From Anaspis maculata (taxonomy: Eukaryota; Arthropoda; Insecta; Coleoptera; Scraptiidae), in contig OX421967.1 of the NCBI GenBank assembly GCA_949128115.1, positions 10,840,070 to 10,904,069 of the forward strand: a DNA stretch of 64,000 nucleotides, read 5' to 3'. The notes beneath the pieces were generated by a model. That model searched no databases. It worked only from the letters and a program-made list of their open reading frames with translations, and was not told the DNA's origin. Both the position numbers and the translations under genes were made by a program. Below are positions 1-13,213 of this stretch, piece by piece. Numbering within the stretch: position 1 is the first letter of the stretch; each line of letters opens with the position of its first letter.

Positions 1-71
1 TTGAATTAAATTCGGCAAAATAAAGGCAATAACGCAAAAATAAAGTTTTGATCGCAGAAAAGCCTTCCTAA

Positions 72-249
72 TGCCCGCTCTATGAAAATTCGTAGCAATC
101 GCAACGCAACCGCAACGCAGACCGCAACGCTTCTGATTGGATCGCAAGGTATTCGCAAAGCCATCGCAACGACGCGAAAGGCTTGCGAGCCAATCAGAAA
201 AGTTGCGGTCTGCGTTGCGGTTGCGTTGCGTAATTCCATAGAGTGGCCT
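72..249. mobile_element. Harbinger-type MITE (178 bp) with TAA target duplication
   Basis: Seen: imperfect terminal inverted repeats of about 65 bp. Both arms contain CGCAACGCAACCGCAACGCA followed by a conserved CTGATTGG. The element is flanked by TAA at 69-71 and 250-252. A 3-bp TWA target duplication is typical of PIF/Harbinger elements, so I assign it there by inference. It has no coding capacity. Confidence 0.75.
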
Positions 250-252
250 TAA

Positions 253-391
253 TAGCGTTTTCAAATCACTAGAACCGAACCAGTTCGGCTCTAAAGTCAG
301 GGGATTCGATTGGTTCTCAATAATCCTTGCCCAATCAGTGATAGCGATTTTCGAGCTGAACTGGTTCCGTTCTGGCCAGTCGAAAACGTCA
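253..391. mobile_element. Second Harbinger-type MITE (139 bp), abutting the first
   Basis: Seen: arms beginning TAGCGTTTTC and (reverse complement) TGACGTTTTC, with an inverted GAACCAGTTC core inside each arm. It is flanked by TAA at 250-252 and 392-394. The left TAA is the same one that bounds the MITE at 72-249. The terminal TGACGTTTTC also ends the MITE at 63501-63636, so the two may be one family. Confidence 0.65.
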
Positions 392-642
392 TAAGTCAAA
401 ATCACTTGGAACGGCCGGACGTTGCGTTTCTCGCCACATACACCCATCATGATAACATGACAATCCCCACATGTACCTGTTGAAATTGATTCCTTTGACT
501 TGTCAGAAGTGAACGTTTTTGTGACTTTTTTACGAACTAGAGCTTGTTTTGGTTTTTATTATCCCATCACTCGTTGAAATTTCGCTCCAGTGACCAGCCT
601 CCTCTGTCACTTGGCGCTGAAGAAAAGCCATTGCTTTATGAT

Positions 643-1156
643 TAGAGAGCGGATTTATAATTTTTTACATATTCTATTCGCTAAGTTGGATACAACTGTC
701 GTCTTGCAGCTCGACGTTTCCATCTATAAGAAACCTAAATACCAAATTTTATTTCGCATATAATTTATTATTTTGACTTTTTACCGCATACAAATTGATA
801 GTCCATATAATCGCATATAGCCGCATATTTAGTCCATATTTTTGCACATAACTGAATATTTGTCACTATTTTGGCCATTTTATCCAGATGTGTGTGAAAA
901 TCACGATATTTTGATTTCAAGGAAAAAATAATTCAAAATTTTCGAATAATTTTTTTTTACTTTGATGGTCAAAGTTGATTGGAAGGTTGGTTTTACATGT
1001 GAATGTTATATTTTTCACTATTCTTGCAGCTTATATCACATATTTACTCGCATATATTGCTCTATTTGAACATTTTTACCGCATATTTTGATACTTTTTA
1101 AGCGCATATAAACTGCATATTTTGGACTTTTTTACCGCATATAAATCCGCTCTCTA
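643..1156. mobile_element. hAT-type MITE (514 bp) with 8-bp target duplication
   Basis: Seen: terminal inverted repeats TAGAGAGCGGATTTATA, perfect over 17 bp, flanked by the 8-bp direct repeat TTTATGAT at 635-642 and 1157-1164. A TAG start and 8-bp duplication are hallmarks of hAT transposons. The inside is AT-rich with many CGCATAT sub-motifs and has no transposase. Confidence 0.85.
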
Positions 1157-1164
1157 TTTATGAT

Positions 1165-1797
1165 AATTATGCGGTGTGCGCCCATACGTGGCCCATCCAT
1201 ACTCATACTATCCCCTATCAACAAGTAATAAATACAGGTGTCTCAAAATTTAGTACCGTAACAATAACCTTCAACTTCCCACCTGAAACCTGCGTACACT
1301 GTTTGATCTTGCAAAATTCAGCGCCGAGTTCGGTGCCTTGCTCGGCGCCTTGTAAAAGAGGTAGGTATCATACTTATCTACCGAGTTATCTACCTAGTCT
1401 AAAGTTTCATCTTTGGCACATCCTATGTTTTGGGATATTGGATATTGCCCACCAATCAGCGTCGGATTTCAACTAAATCCAACCTGTGAATCCAAAGTTA
1501 CAGGTCTGGGGAAGTCGTGAAATAAAGTCGACTTTTGCAAAATCAACGGAACAAGATGTTATCATCAGTAGGTACAGCAATTAACTATCACATCAAATTA
1601 GTATTACGGCAGTGTTTTCTCGCTAGCTGCTTAATTCTGATTCACCCTGTATAATCTCAGTGAATATTTCCAACCAAGATTGGGTTGGGAGACCTGAGTG
1701 AAGACTCGCTTGAATACCTACCATAAATAACAAAAACTATCTCTGTCCTAAACTATCTTTGTCCCATCTATAAGGCTGTAGGTAGATACTTTAATGG
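1165..1797. other. Intergenic, no supported gene
   Basis: A 100-codon open stretch at 1174-1476 has no recognisable motif or splice support. Nothing else is seen. Confidence 0.5.
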
Positions 1798-1819
1798 CTA
1801 AAAAGCAATTATCGGTAAT

Positions 1820-2120
1820 TCGAGCCCCGAGGAAATCGGGCCCATCCAACTTCCGTCTCCGCGTTGCCTCGTTCCTCTCCGACCTCCTCGCACTTCCACC
1901 ACGATAGCGCCGCCACCGCCGCCGGCCGCCCTCCTTATTCCGGTTCTGCCGACTGAAACCACGGCTGAAACCCAGCGCGGCACCTCCTTCTCTCTTTCGC
2001 TCTCATGCTCTGCGAGCCAGCCAAGCAAAACCAAATCTAGGCTACTAAACTCGATGGAGGCTCGACGAAAGTAGCAGACCCCAGAGTCGTTGGCTCTACT
2101 TCGATCGTTAGAGGTTGTGT
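1820..2120. other. GC- and CpG-rich island in AT-rich surroundings
   Basis: Seen: a stretch of about 300 bp with many CCGCCGCC and CG-containing words, unlike the AT-rich DNA on both sides. A TATA-like CTATAAG lies at about 1768. It may be a promoter or an untranslated first exon. The open frames on both strands look like by-products of base composition. No protein is recognised. Confidence 0.3.
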
Positions 2121-2135
2121 GGTGTGTCAGCATAA

Positions 2136-3134
2136 TAAACTGACTGATAAAAATCGTAAAGTAGAAGAAGTAGGTATCTGTACCTACCTGCCTACCTACC
2201 TGTACGTTCAGTTACAAGAAAAATGGTTAAAATGAAAATTTGACTTGAAAGTTTTTCGCGGTTTTTTTCATCAAAAATCGAGTGTGAAGTTTTCATGTTC
2301 TGTTCCAGTTCATATTTGTATGGATTATAAATAATACACTAAGCAGGTCAGTACTTACTTTTTTTTCTAAAATAATTTTGAGACTTGAGTATTCACCTGT
2401 AAGTTCCAACCTACCTCTACAACTAATTGTATGTTCATTAGTTGAACATATTGTTAGTTTTTCGAGGAAACGTCGTTGACGTTTTATTGATTATTTCACC
2501 TCGGAAATTAGATAGGTCCTTCCTTTGTGATGATTAATACTTAGGTATACCTAGCTAAAGCTTTAAGAAAACAGGGGTCGGTTTATGACTCAGGATTTGT
2601 ATAGCTGATGGAATTCTGGCAACTTATTGGAAATTTGTTAATCATCAAAGAATTTTTGATCATCGATTTGTTTAAGGAGAAAACGAGTTTGCTGTTAGAA
2701 CTAGGAACTCAAATTATTATTCTGTACACTTCATACGAGAACAAAATAATCTAGAAATTATGCAAAACTCGAGGTAAAACTTTGACCTTTCCCCTTTCCA
2801 GTTTCGCACCTCTAGTTGTTGAGAATCTGTTCAAACATTATTACAATTCTATACTTTATTATTTAATGTAGGAGCCTGTACCCAGTGCTCTTCATACCTT
2901 AAAAATATGATACCCTTTTTAGGGTGAAACAAATCGCGAAAATAGGTAATTAATTGCCTATACAAAGAATTAAGCCAATTTTCAAAAGCTTCCTATTGTG
3001 AGAAACTTTCGAACTCTATTTAATAGTTGCCCTCAAAATTGCCGGATATCCTAAAACGTGCGGTGCTGAATACCAGTACTTACCTAGGAATGGGGCAAGC
3101 TTATCACTTATCGCTCGACTTATCACTCGCATAC
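2136..3134. other. Intergenic, TACC/TAGG microsatellite fragments only
   Basis: Short TACCTACC runs occur near 2175-2205. No gene, RNA or repeat with clear ends is seen in the rest. Confidence 0.5.
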
Positions 3135-3142
3135 CTGTCTGT

Positions 3143-4367
3143 CAGGCCCGTAGCTAGGATACTTTTATAGAGGGGGCAAGAGCAATTTTCAGGGGGGCAT
3201 ACATATATTCTCATGGGTGGCCCAGCAAACATTGAGTCGCAGGCGAACATTTTTGGTAAAAAGGAGCGTCGCAAAAAAAACAGTGTTTTTTACTTGCAAA
3301 AATGAAAAACTTGAACTTTATAATAAAAAAATCACAAAGAAAAATCAATCCGAATTGCAATAGCCCATTTTTACAGCCACTGAACTTTCCCAAAAAAAAG
3401 TTGAAATAGATTTTTTTCGTTCTATTTCGCTCAAATGCCAAGAAGACCAAATAAGCCAGCGCTGATGACCGTATAATATACACACCCAAATGGTCTATGC
3501 CTCACCCCGAAATTTTGTCTCGGTAAAATGACAATTTCTCAAGAAAACATTGCCTGAATTTGAAAATTTTCAAGGTGCCCGATAGAGTAATGCTTTCACT
3601 ACCACTTACCACCTTAGATCACCGGACTGTGATTTATAAACTGAAAATTAAGCTGTAAAAGAGCATCCATGACAAGACAAATTGGTTGCAATGGCAATTG
3701 TAATGCATCGGATACTCTTATTGCCACTGATGCATTTTGAACCACTCTGGGCTATTAATGTAATGCAATGTCGCAGCATGGTTAATTTGTCATAGTCTCA
3801 AAAGAGGTGCAGGTCGCTCACCACTTCTGAGGGCCGATGGGAACAAATTGTTTCATGATACATTATTACGCTTTCCAAAAATGTTACGTCCTCGAAAATT
3901 CTGCGACGTGTTTTCTCAAAACGGGACCTTGCAGAAGTCAGGGTTAACAATCGGGTGAATCAAGGTGGTAGATTGTAGTTGAAGGATTACTCCGAGGATT
4001 ACTCTATCGAGCACTACAAGAATTTTCGAAATCGGCTGATGTTTTCTCTAGAAATTGTCATTTTAACCGAGACAAATGTCGGGGTAATCCCTAGACCATT
4101 TGGGTGTGTATATTCAGATTTCATACTTTATCATCATGATAAGTACATACGTTGACGGTAGATGGTAGGACGTGGGTCCGGTACACAGTTGATTCTGACA
4201 CATTTTTTTGTAACTTTTGTGGATTGTTGATTTTTTATTCAAGTTTTTTTTTTTCTCAAAATTAAGTTTAAAATGGAAGTTTTATTTCATGTAGAACTCT
4301 AGGGGGGGCAAACGACTATTCTAGGGGGGGCTCAGCCCCCCCATGCCTCCCCGTAGCTACGGGCCTG
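3143..4367. mobile_element. Non-autonomous hAT element (1225 bp) with perfect 8-bp target duplication
   Basis: Seen: termini CAGGCCCGTAGCTA in inverted orientation, and an exact 8-bp direct repeat CTGTCTGT at 3135-3142 and 4368-4375. Subterminal G-runs (GGGGGGC) lie inside both ends. The CAG start and 8-bp duplication identify hAT. No transposase reading frame survives. A separate palindromic element is inserted inside at 3479-4110. Confidence 0.9.
3479..4110. mobile_element. Long-TIR palindromic element nested in the hAT element
   Basis: Seen: inverted termini TACACACCCAAATGGTCTA with similarity continuing for about 130 bp into each arm, flanked by TA dinucleotides (3477-3478, 4111-4112). 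The arms match those of the element at 12198-13211, including a piece of that element's inner insert (for example TTTTCTCAAAACGGGACCTTG near 3910). It is therefore a shorter relative of the same composite family. The TA target suggests Tc1/mariner-like mobilisation. Confidence 0.75.
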
Positions 4368-4375
4368 CTGTCTGT

Positions 4376-7300
4376 ACATAAAAGCATATAGGTAATTCAC
4401 ATGTGGTTCGAAATTCCGGACCTCGGGTAGGAATTTCGCAAAATCTTGTTTATAAAATGCCCTGGCGGTATGAAATCTTGACCTATTTTGTGGGTTTTCG
4501 GTCGGACTTCGACTTTTGTGCGAAAAATCGGGGTCGGTAACATGACACAGCGGCAGGATCAGGAACAGACAAACGTACGAAGAAGTGAAAATACAAATGA
4601 ACCGGAAAAGAGCTAGGTATAGCCCGTCCTTACAGCGGAGCCTGTAGGCTTGACTTCTCACCAGATGTGATTTGTCCAAAAGTTACTTTGCCTGTCAAAC
4701 TGACATCAAAATGTTGGAAGTGAAAAAATAATAGTGTCGTGCGCGGAAATGCGACTCGGGGGCCGCAGAGACGCATTACCGTCGTTTAGACGCCAACTGC
4801 ACGGACATTCTTCGAATTTCACAGCATGAGGGCAGCGTCTCAATACAAACTCGTCTCGCGCGGGCCCCAAGACGGGGGCAAATTACGGTAGTCGCATCAT
4901 TTTCAATTCAATATTCAACTGTAAACGGCTGAATGCCTGCTGCTGGTGCAGATCTGCCGGAATGTTCCTCGTTTTGGTTATAATTCTTCAGGGCTTGGCG
5001 CGTCTTTTTGGCCGATTCAGTGCTTCCATCTCGACACTTTTTTTTGGAGTGACGACACGCATTTTTCAGATCGAAGCGTCGAAGAATGAAACTCGCTTCA
5101 AAAGGCTACAAATATTTTTCTGAAATGTCAAATGTCACAATAAGCTACAATTCGGAAGGAATAACGTTTCATTAGTACCCCAAATGATGGATCAGATAGT
5201 CAGGATAAGAACTTCACATTGTTTATAATACCATATTTCAGGTTTTCCAAGAAAAAACAGAATTCTAGAAGGGCAAACCTCAAATCGAGTAATTGAAAAC
5301 CCTGAAAGATTCCAATCATTGTATATTGTCCGCTTCATGGCCAACTTCTCGATGTAGCATGGCGAAGGGATTGTCATGAAATCAACTATCGTTCCAGCTC
5401 TATGTGTACGTCCATGAATCAGGTGGAATTTCGCGCGGAAGCCTGACGATAACGAGAAAAATCGCCCCTCGGGGGACCCAAATGGGGGGGGGGGGCAAAT
5501 AACAAATAATGTACTCAGCTTTGCCGGGATGTATGTCAAAAATTTTTGGAGGGCTTAACGCGCTTGCTTGGCTGGGACAGGCCAAAGGGCCGATGCTTCG
5601 GTTTGCACACTTTTTTGAAGCAACGGCACCAGGTTCATCAGAACCGTCGAAAAAACGGCTCCGATTTAAGAAATAAATTCGTATTTTCGTAAATTGTCAC
5701 TGTCAGCGCCAGCTTCGATACCTTAGTATATTGACGTAGAATCTAAGACAGGTCGGAAAGTCACGCGTTTTTCCATTAGAACAGCAAAGTATCGGCTAAT
5801 ACGTTTCGCAAAATTTTTCGTTAATCTGTAGCGGAAATGTGCGAAAAATCCGTTTGAATCTTCAGGGTTTTAGAGATTTTCCTCAAGATTTTCTATACTT
5901 ACTCCAGATTTGAAAACTTAGAAACAAAATATCTCAGGACACTCGAGTCACAGTTCTGCTGGACGTACTGTGGTAGGTATATCTAGTGCCTATTTCCCAG
6001 AATAAATCGAAATAAGAATACTCTAGATAAGTATGCCTCATTTCATCTCACGACTGCCTGTGAAGCTGGTTTTAACAAAATTCGGCTCTATAAAGGAGAT
6101 ACCTACAGCTCTTCAAAGTCTGTTTTTTTATTAGCCTCTCATGAATATTTCGTCAATAGCTAGAAGCATTTGTCTATAATTTGCTGAAGATTTGTTTCGA
6201 ATGATTACCTACCTACTCAAGTCGAATTTGACTTGAATCCAACCATTAGTTGAAAAAGTTGTGAGGGGGGCTGAGGGGTCGTAAAAAAGTCGAATTTCGG
6301 AAAAATACCGTAACGAACTTACGTTGGGTCCTTTTAGAATTCAGGAACGAACGTTCAAACACACTCTGTTTATGACTGCGTACTACTAAATGCACGTCAA
6401 TTTTTGTTCGCACTTGGGTATATCCCCAGGTATATCGCTTCGGTTAACTTCGCCGATCATTCGCTGTTGTCGCTGTGAATGGAAATCTGGTGTTGGTCGG
6501 CTCATCTGTGTTTATGTACTCCGAGTGTCATCTTCGGGAACATTCCACCGGTACTCTGGCATATTCCACATTGACCGCCGCCAGTAGATTCGCGAACGGC
6601 TCTCGAACCGTCCAGCAGATTCGCGTGTATTCTGGCAAGCTCTGAATCGCGACACCTCCGCTCATTGTGCATGTGAAAATGTGTCTTTCTCGCTTATTGG
6701 AATCTCCAGCTTGATCGAACATCCAGAAGCACCGCGTCTGCTTAAATGTACCGGAATCACACGAGAACCTCTCAACTCGTAACAGTTCTTTCAGTTTTGG
6801 AATGAGATGAGAAATTTATGGTTTTCTTTTCCAATTATTTCGAGGACAACTTTTATATTTTCTAATTTAGGCTTCAGGACAAATTACTGTACAAAGGGTG
6901 GGTGGGTAGTAAACAAACACCTTCGAGGGCCGTATATGCCATTGGTTGCCAAATGCAAATGGACCAGTAACATTATTTACTAGTTAGATCGGAGCAGTAC
7001 ATTTACTTATGTAACTTTAGAACGGTAATACCTGCTTGGATACTCTACCTAATTTTATGTTATTTACCAAAAACTACATACTTAAAAACTGACCGCTTTG
7101 TTGCGCACGTATTTACTATGAAATGTTTTGAACTTAACACAAATGCACAAAAATCACGTTCGACCGTAAAAGATCATAATCTTAACATTCTTAACGGCCA
7201 ATGACAATGTCTTTCAAGGCCAATGTCTAATTCTCGACCATTTTAGGGTCAGTTTTTCCATCTCCGGTCAATTTTACTTATAATGTATTATTACCCCAAA

Positions 7301-10300
7301 GTTGAGCGTTATGGAAGCAATATCTAAACATTATTAGCCTCTCAATAATTTTTCCCAAGGCGTTTACCTTCCGGGTAAAGACAACCGGAGGTGGAAACAC
7401 TGACCGCAATAGCCAGATCCTCTGGACGCTGAGTTAAATTTCATTCTCGAATTGATGTCGAATTTTTGCTGGCGCACATATTTAATTGAGATTCATTGAC
7501 ATTTTTGAATAATTCTAAGATTCAACGTCTATGATTCAACGAGTTACATAGTGTTCATTTAAAAGTATAGAAGTCTAATCAACGAGTCTGGTCAAGTCAA
7601 AATGCTGCTCTTTATTATTAATTTATTCTCAAACATTCAAGCCTGTTTTGGATCGACACATATCACCGGTAGGTCGAAATGTGTAAGCGTATCGTTCCAT
7701 AGGCTCAACTGTATCGATACGGCCCCTAATCGTATCTTATAATATCAGCACACTATGACACAGATCAATATAAAATAATGTAGTATACCTACTGCTGATC
7801 AAAATTGATTGGTTCGGCGGACATTGACTGGTCAATCTATGCATGATGCAGATCAATTCTTATTATGGATTCTCTTATGCTTCTAACGCCATGATTTCTT
7901 GCAACGAGTTTGCATTTATCACCTTAACTCGAATTATTACACTTTAGCTACGTTTATTTTCCAACAGTTCGTTATCAGGCGTTGTTTTGCAATAAGTACC
8001 TAGGTAGGTACCGAGCAGAGTTTATGAAATGCACCACATTAACAATTAAATAATTATGTAAAAGCTGACCTTTCCAAAATTCTTTCCCACTTTAAGTAGG
8101 TGCAGAAAAGATCAAGTTCATCAATCTGAATAAAAATAGCTCGAAAAATACGGTAACTGTCTGATTTTCAAGGTCATCACCAATCCAAGTTTTTTCAGTT
8201 TGAAGCTAACCGTACCTATCAGTTTTTCTTCTTTATCCCATTTATCTCTTCCTTTCTATTTTTTCTCTCGCAACTTTTGTTGAATATACATACCAAAGTA
8301 AATCACCAACGCTATTTATTCATGTTTTTTTTTCAATTGCATTATTCCAGAATATTTTAGCTCCCAATTTTTCGCGTGAATAACAAAAAAAAAACAGCAA
8401 TGACCAATGACACTCAACTGCCGACAAACACAAAGCCTACTTACTAGGTGCGATGATTGCATAATAACTCAATACACATTACACTGTTACTCAAGTGCGC
8501 TATACTCATTTAAATTTAAATGCATTATTTCGCTATGCTTGTTATTGCTTCTTCCGAAACCACTTCGCCATTATTTATTAATTATTATGGTTAATTGGGC
8601 AAAACTTCATGCCGTAAAAAAATCTATGTTGCACTACTATAATGGGATTAGTGCCATCACAATACAAATAATATGAATGGTAGTCTATCATAATCTATTG
8701 TTTGTTTTGCATTGCCAATAAACATCATCATAAACGCGATTAAATTGCTCAAGAAATCGTGCAAGCTTCAGCTAGAGGTTTATATGCGGTGAACATCCTT
8801 CTAATTTGAAGAAGAGCCGGCTGCTGTAGCAATAAGAATCGTTATTGTTGTTTGTTGTTCCGTTTTTTTCCTCGATAGAAATCGTCTTTTATTCTTTTCC
8901 TCAGGTGGACAATGATAATGGACGAGAAAACTATGACATCCAATTATTTTATAGGAGTAAAAGAAAATGTCACTTTTAAACATGCTAATACAATTATCGA
9001 ACTCATCTTCTTGTAATTTCCTCCTTTCACTTGTTTTTTCAATCTTGAACAGCTCTTGCTGTTATTATTATTACTGAGGTTATTGCTTCAAAGGCGCTTT
9101 TGATTTTCTCTGCGAGCCCCACGTTTATAGTAGATGTATCGCAGTGGTAAAAGTAATTTTCTTCCGTGTCTTTTTTCTCTACATCACAAAATTATGTAGG
9201 TATTATTTTTAGTGGATGTGAACACCGTTTTGATCTTCTTAATAACAAAGAATACCTCGTATTTTTTTTTATAATGTAAACATCTGAATAAGATATAATG
9301 AAGGTATAGAATAATTATCATTTTAAGAGTAAATAATTTTGATAATTAGAATTTCAGTATGAGTTTAATATCCTCAGTCTTGTATGATAGAGTATCATCC
9401 TTCGTACAAATTTAAACAAAACATTTCGGACATCAAATTTTTTACATATCACAAAAATGAGTGACATTCCTAGTCTTTTATGCAATAATTCAAATTACAA
9501 CGCAAGTTATAACGTGATTGAATGATTGGCATAATAGTTGCTTGGCAAGCTTATGCAGTAATACATAAGGCTCGATGGCTCTTCGCTTATGCTGTTAGGT
9601 AGTGGTGGTCACCGAAGAAAATGATGCCCGAGCGCGGCGATACTAAAGAAAATGAAACGAAAATGCCCACTTTCAGAAGTTCCATCTTTTGATGCTTTGT
9701 ATACTGCCAACTCTAGCTCATACTAAAACAGCACAACCCAACAATACATTTTTTTCCATAGTTTTTCCCAATGAAAAAAGCCATGGAACTGGTCATAGGT
9801 ACCTAAAACCAAAATGCAGTCGTTACTTCTCGTCAACTTGACGCACGATAAAAATATTTTGCTTCAATTGAAAAGGTAGGTGAGTAGAGTGAGCTATGAA
9901 ATTGACATTTGTATTGGAAATGCCAATTTCCATAACTTACTTTAATGAAAACAGAGCCAAACCGTAACATTGATTTGCTTCTACAGCTACTGGATTTCTT
10001 GCCTTTCGTCACGTTCCACCACCACAGGGGTTTAGAATAATTCAAGATTCAACATTTCAAAATCTCAGACTAACTACCTACCAAGTACACCTATCATTAG
10101 GACACGTAGCAGTTGCAAAATTCCTTAAATTACTATTCTTGAATTCGCCATTTCCTGAAGCACGCATTGCTCTATGCAAATTTTACCTGTACCATAGAAG
10201 GTAAAAGGCACTTGTAAAATGACCATATTTGATTTCGTTCCTCGAACTTGCACGCATAGGTGTAGTATTGCAAAATGAGAACGTCTACAGCTATAGTACT

Positions 10301-11309
10301 AGACAAAATACTAGACTTGGTATAACAATGAGACAGCGACAAGGCCTCCTACTAGTACCAGAATAATCACCTATTAACAACCGTTAGAAACCAATCAATA
10401 AAAACAAACATAAGCAGGTATTCATAGCCAACCAGAAACCAGATTTCTAATGCTTATTGACTTGAATTATTCGCCTTACAGGTTAATAACAACTCCGAGA
10501 ACCATGTTTAAATTAAGTATACAAATTATTTAACTAACAAACGGCATAAAAACAATTAGTACTGTACAATTTGGATACCTACTATATGTAGCTATGTACC
10601 TACTTAAGTACCTGAGTCTCTATGAGAATTATTTTACTAACTAATGTTTCTACAACAGGTTCTCGTCTGGAAAAACTTGAGTTCAAATTTGTGTGAAAAT
10701 GGAATTCCGGTGGTTCTCGTCCTCTTGTCTCGGTCTCAGTGCCTGATTACGATCGGTTTATGGTCCTTGACGGATGGTTGGATGGATAGATGGACGATAA
10801 AATCTCAAGAGCCCGTGTAGGTACCTATCGTGCACACTTTTTGTGTACTTATGGTCTGTGGAGACGGCATTGAAGTGCGAAACAGAGTTCTCATGCTTTT
10901 TTCCTCCATTCTGCAGTTTAAACCATTTTTATCTTGATTTTTCAAGATGAGTATTATAGGAGAATCCACAAAGTTATCGTCTACATGCACCATGCAACAA
11001 TAGATCTGACTTGAACGAGCGCCCTGTTTTTTGCATAAAAAAATGAATACCGTTGAAAAACTATCAGAGATATTGTGATCGTGGTATTGATTGGCCTGTT
11101 GCCCTGTCTATGGGCCCATAAGCTCTATGGGAAGATACGGGTGGGAACATGTGATTGTATAGGAACGTATGGGGCATTGGTATAAATCGAATGCCTTGAA
11201 ATGCCTTACGCAGCTCCCTTCTGTGTCCATATATTTCTGTAAATAGGTACACCAATAAAGCATTTAATTGATCTGAACAGGTATTTGATGGTATATTTAG
11301 AACAGGGAT
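4376..11309. other. Large gene-free stretch
   Basis: No spliced gene, RNA gene or well-bounded transposon is supported. Two loosely similar blocks (about 4990-5060 and 5545-5640) share an AGGGCTTRRCGCG start. A partial copy of the dispersed repeat that forms the 25.2-28.1 kb array lies at about 9595-9695. A local rise in GC at 6380-6760 has no recognisable product. The open stretches here are short and lack motifs. Confidence 0.45.
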
Positions 11310-11310
11310 G

Positions 11311-12075
11311 TATACAAGGTGTTCTAGCGATGATAGCAAAAAAATCAGCTGTGGGAGATCTCCTGGAAATGTGACGAAAATCTATATACAGTTCAATTCT
11401 TGAAATATGCACCTTACGTCACGAATTTATTTTCGAGGTATGCGCAACGTTATTGTCATGTATCACCGTGTTGAAAAGAACAGCATGGACTATCATGACA
11501 AACTGCCACTTACGTCTCGGTATTAGTTCATACGCATATGATCGATGACGTAAGATGCATCTTTCAAGAATTGAACTGTACCAATTTGCAAAGTTCGTGC
11601 CAATGATGGAGATACAGCCTTTCAAATTTCACTTTTTTCGGATTTCAAAAATTGGTAACTCAAGAACGTTTTGACAAAATTAATCTGAATTCAGCATAGA
11701 CTGGCTTGTCGGAATTATCTTTCGACCTGCCAAACTTGAAAAGAATCTAACCAGTGGCCTAGGAGCTATGTGGGTCAGTAATTTAGATGCATCCAATCCG
11801 AATATAATATAATCCAATTAATATAATGACTCAAGATGATCCTCCCATAGCTTCTACGCCACTGGTTGGATTATTTCAAAATTTGACAGGTTGATAGATA
11901 ACTACGGCAGACCAGCTCATGCTAAAGAGCTGATTTTGTCAAAACATTCCAGAGTTAGGTACAAATTTTTGAAATCCGAAAGTGAACTTTGAAGGGCTGT
12001 ATCTTCGTTATTAGACTGGATTTTGCAAAATGGTATGTAAGTTTTCGTTATATTTTGACGAGATATGGACTTGGG
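11311..12075. mobile_element. Palindromic element, truncated relative of the 22.6-kb element
   Basis: Seen: the left end TACAAGGTGTTC...GATGATAGC matches the termini of the element at 22580-23165. The two arms are inverted copies around about 11800. The right terminus is not preserved. The left arm is split by a small palindrome at about 11389-11580 whose ends are CAGTTCAATTCTTGAAA and its complement. Confidence 0.6.
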
Positions 12076-12197
12076 CTCACTATAACTGAGAGTGACTCAT
12101 ACTTTTTTTCCTAGTTACACGTTCTTCGCCGCAACGCCCCAAGTGTTCACTCACTCACTCACACTTACTGTAAATGTGAATGAGTCACTCTTATCTA

Positions 12198-13211
12198 AAC
12201 TGGGCAAAAACTGAAGTGGACCACCTCAAAATTTTGCCTCGGTTAAAATGAAAATATCTGGAGAAAAAATTGCACGATTGTGAAAATTTTTGTGATGCTC
12301 GACAGAGTAGTTTTTTGACTACAATACCCTATCTTGGATCGCTTTATTGTCGACCTTATATATAATATACAGGGTGGCAATGAAGGAGTGCAAAAATGAC
12401 CTAACTTCAGCAAGGTGCCATTTCATGAAAACAAGTCGCAGATTTTTTTTGTCATATTATCGAAAAGCGTACATCAATATCTCAAAACATTTTTGGACTT
12501 TTGATCGTATTTTGTTTTTCCAAAGAGTTATTTTTTTAGCGATTTTTTGATTTTCTGCTATAGACTCTGCGCCAGGGCTGTGGCTCATCTTTGAAATTTG
12601 AAAGGAACCTACATAATATCTGTATCAAATGTACCATGAAACAATTGGATCCCACCGGCCCTCAGAAGTGGTGAGGACCTACCTAGACCTCTTGTGGGAC
12701 CATGCCAAATCAAGCATGCTGTGACATTGCATTACATGTTAGATGGCCCAGAATAATCCGAATTGCATCAATGGCAAGTATCCGTTGCATCAAGAATGCC
12801 ATAGTCACCAGTTTGTGCCATCATGGGTGCCTGTTTTACTGCTCAATTCTCACTCCATAAATCACAAAATAAACACTAACTCTGTGAAAAAACAAATTAC
12901 GGTCAGAAGTGCAAAACCGTTTCGAAATATTGATATCATGCTTTCCAAAAATGTGACCTACAAGATTCTGCGATTTGTTTTCTTGAAACGGGATCTTGCT
13001 AAAGTCAGGTGTCGTTTGCACTTCTCTCATTGTCACCTTGTATATCCTACACAAGGTCAGCAATCAGGTGATTGAAGATGGTATCTGGTAGTCGAAAAGA
13101 TTGATCTATCGAACACCACAAACAATTTCTGGATCGGGCAATTTTTTCTTGAGATACCCCGTTTTTACCGAGGCAAAATTTCGGGTGGTCCACTTCAATT
13201 TTGGTCCAGTT
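12198..13211. mobile_element. Composite palindromic element, outer part (1014 bp)
   Basis: Seen: inverted termini close to AACTGGxCAAAAxTGAAGTGG, arms of about 170 bp, and TA on both sides (12196-12197, 13212-13213). The arms meet at a TATA-rich centre, where a second inverted-repeat element (12368-13042) is inserted. Relatives of the arms occur at 3479-4110. No transposase is present. Confidence 0.75.
12368..13042. mobile_element. Inner palindromic element at the centre of 12198-13211
   Basis: Seen: inverted termini TACAGGGTGGCAATGA and its diverged complement (TCATTGTCACCTTGTA), flanked by TA (12366-12367, 13043-13044). The inner arms contain an inverted pair built around GAAACxxGTCxCAGAxTTTT. 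The flanking outer sequence pairs across the insertion, so the insertion point is the symmetry centre of the outer palindrome. Confidence 0.7.
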
Positions 13212-13213
13212 TA

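Noticed and set aside
1798..2133. Gly/Arg-rich minus-strand frame of 111 codons
   Set aside because: Composition effect of the GC-rich island. No domain, no splice support.
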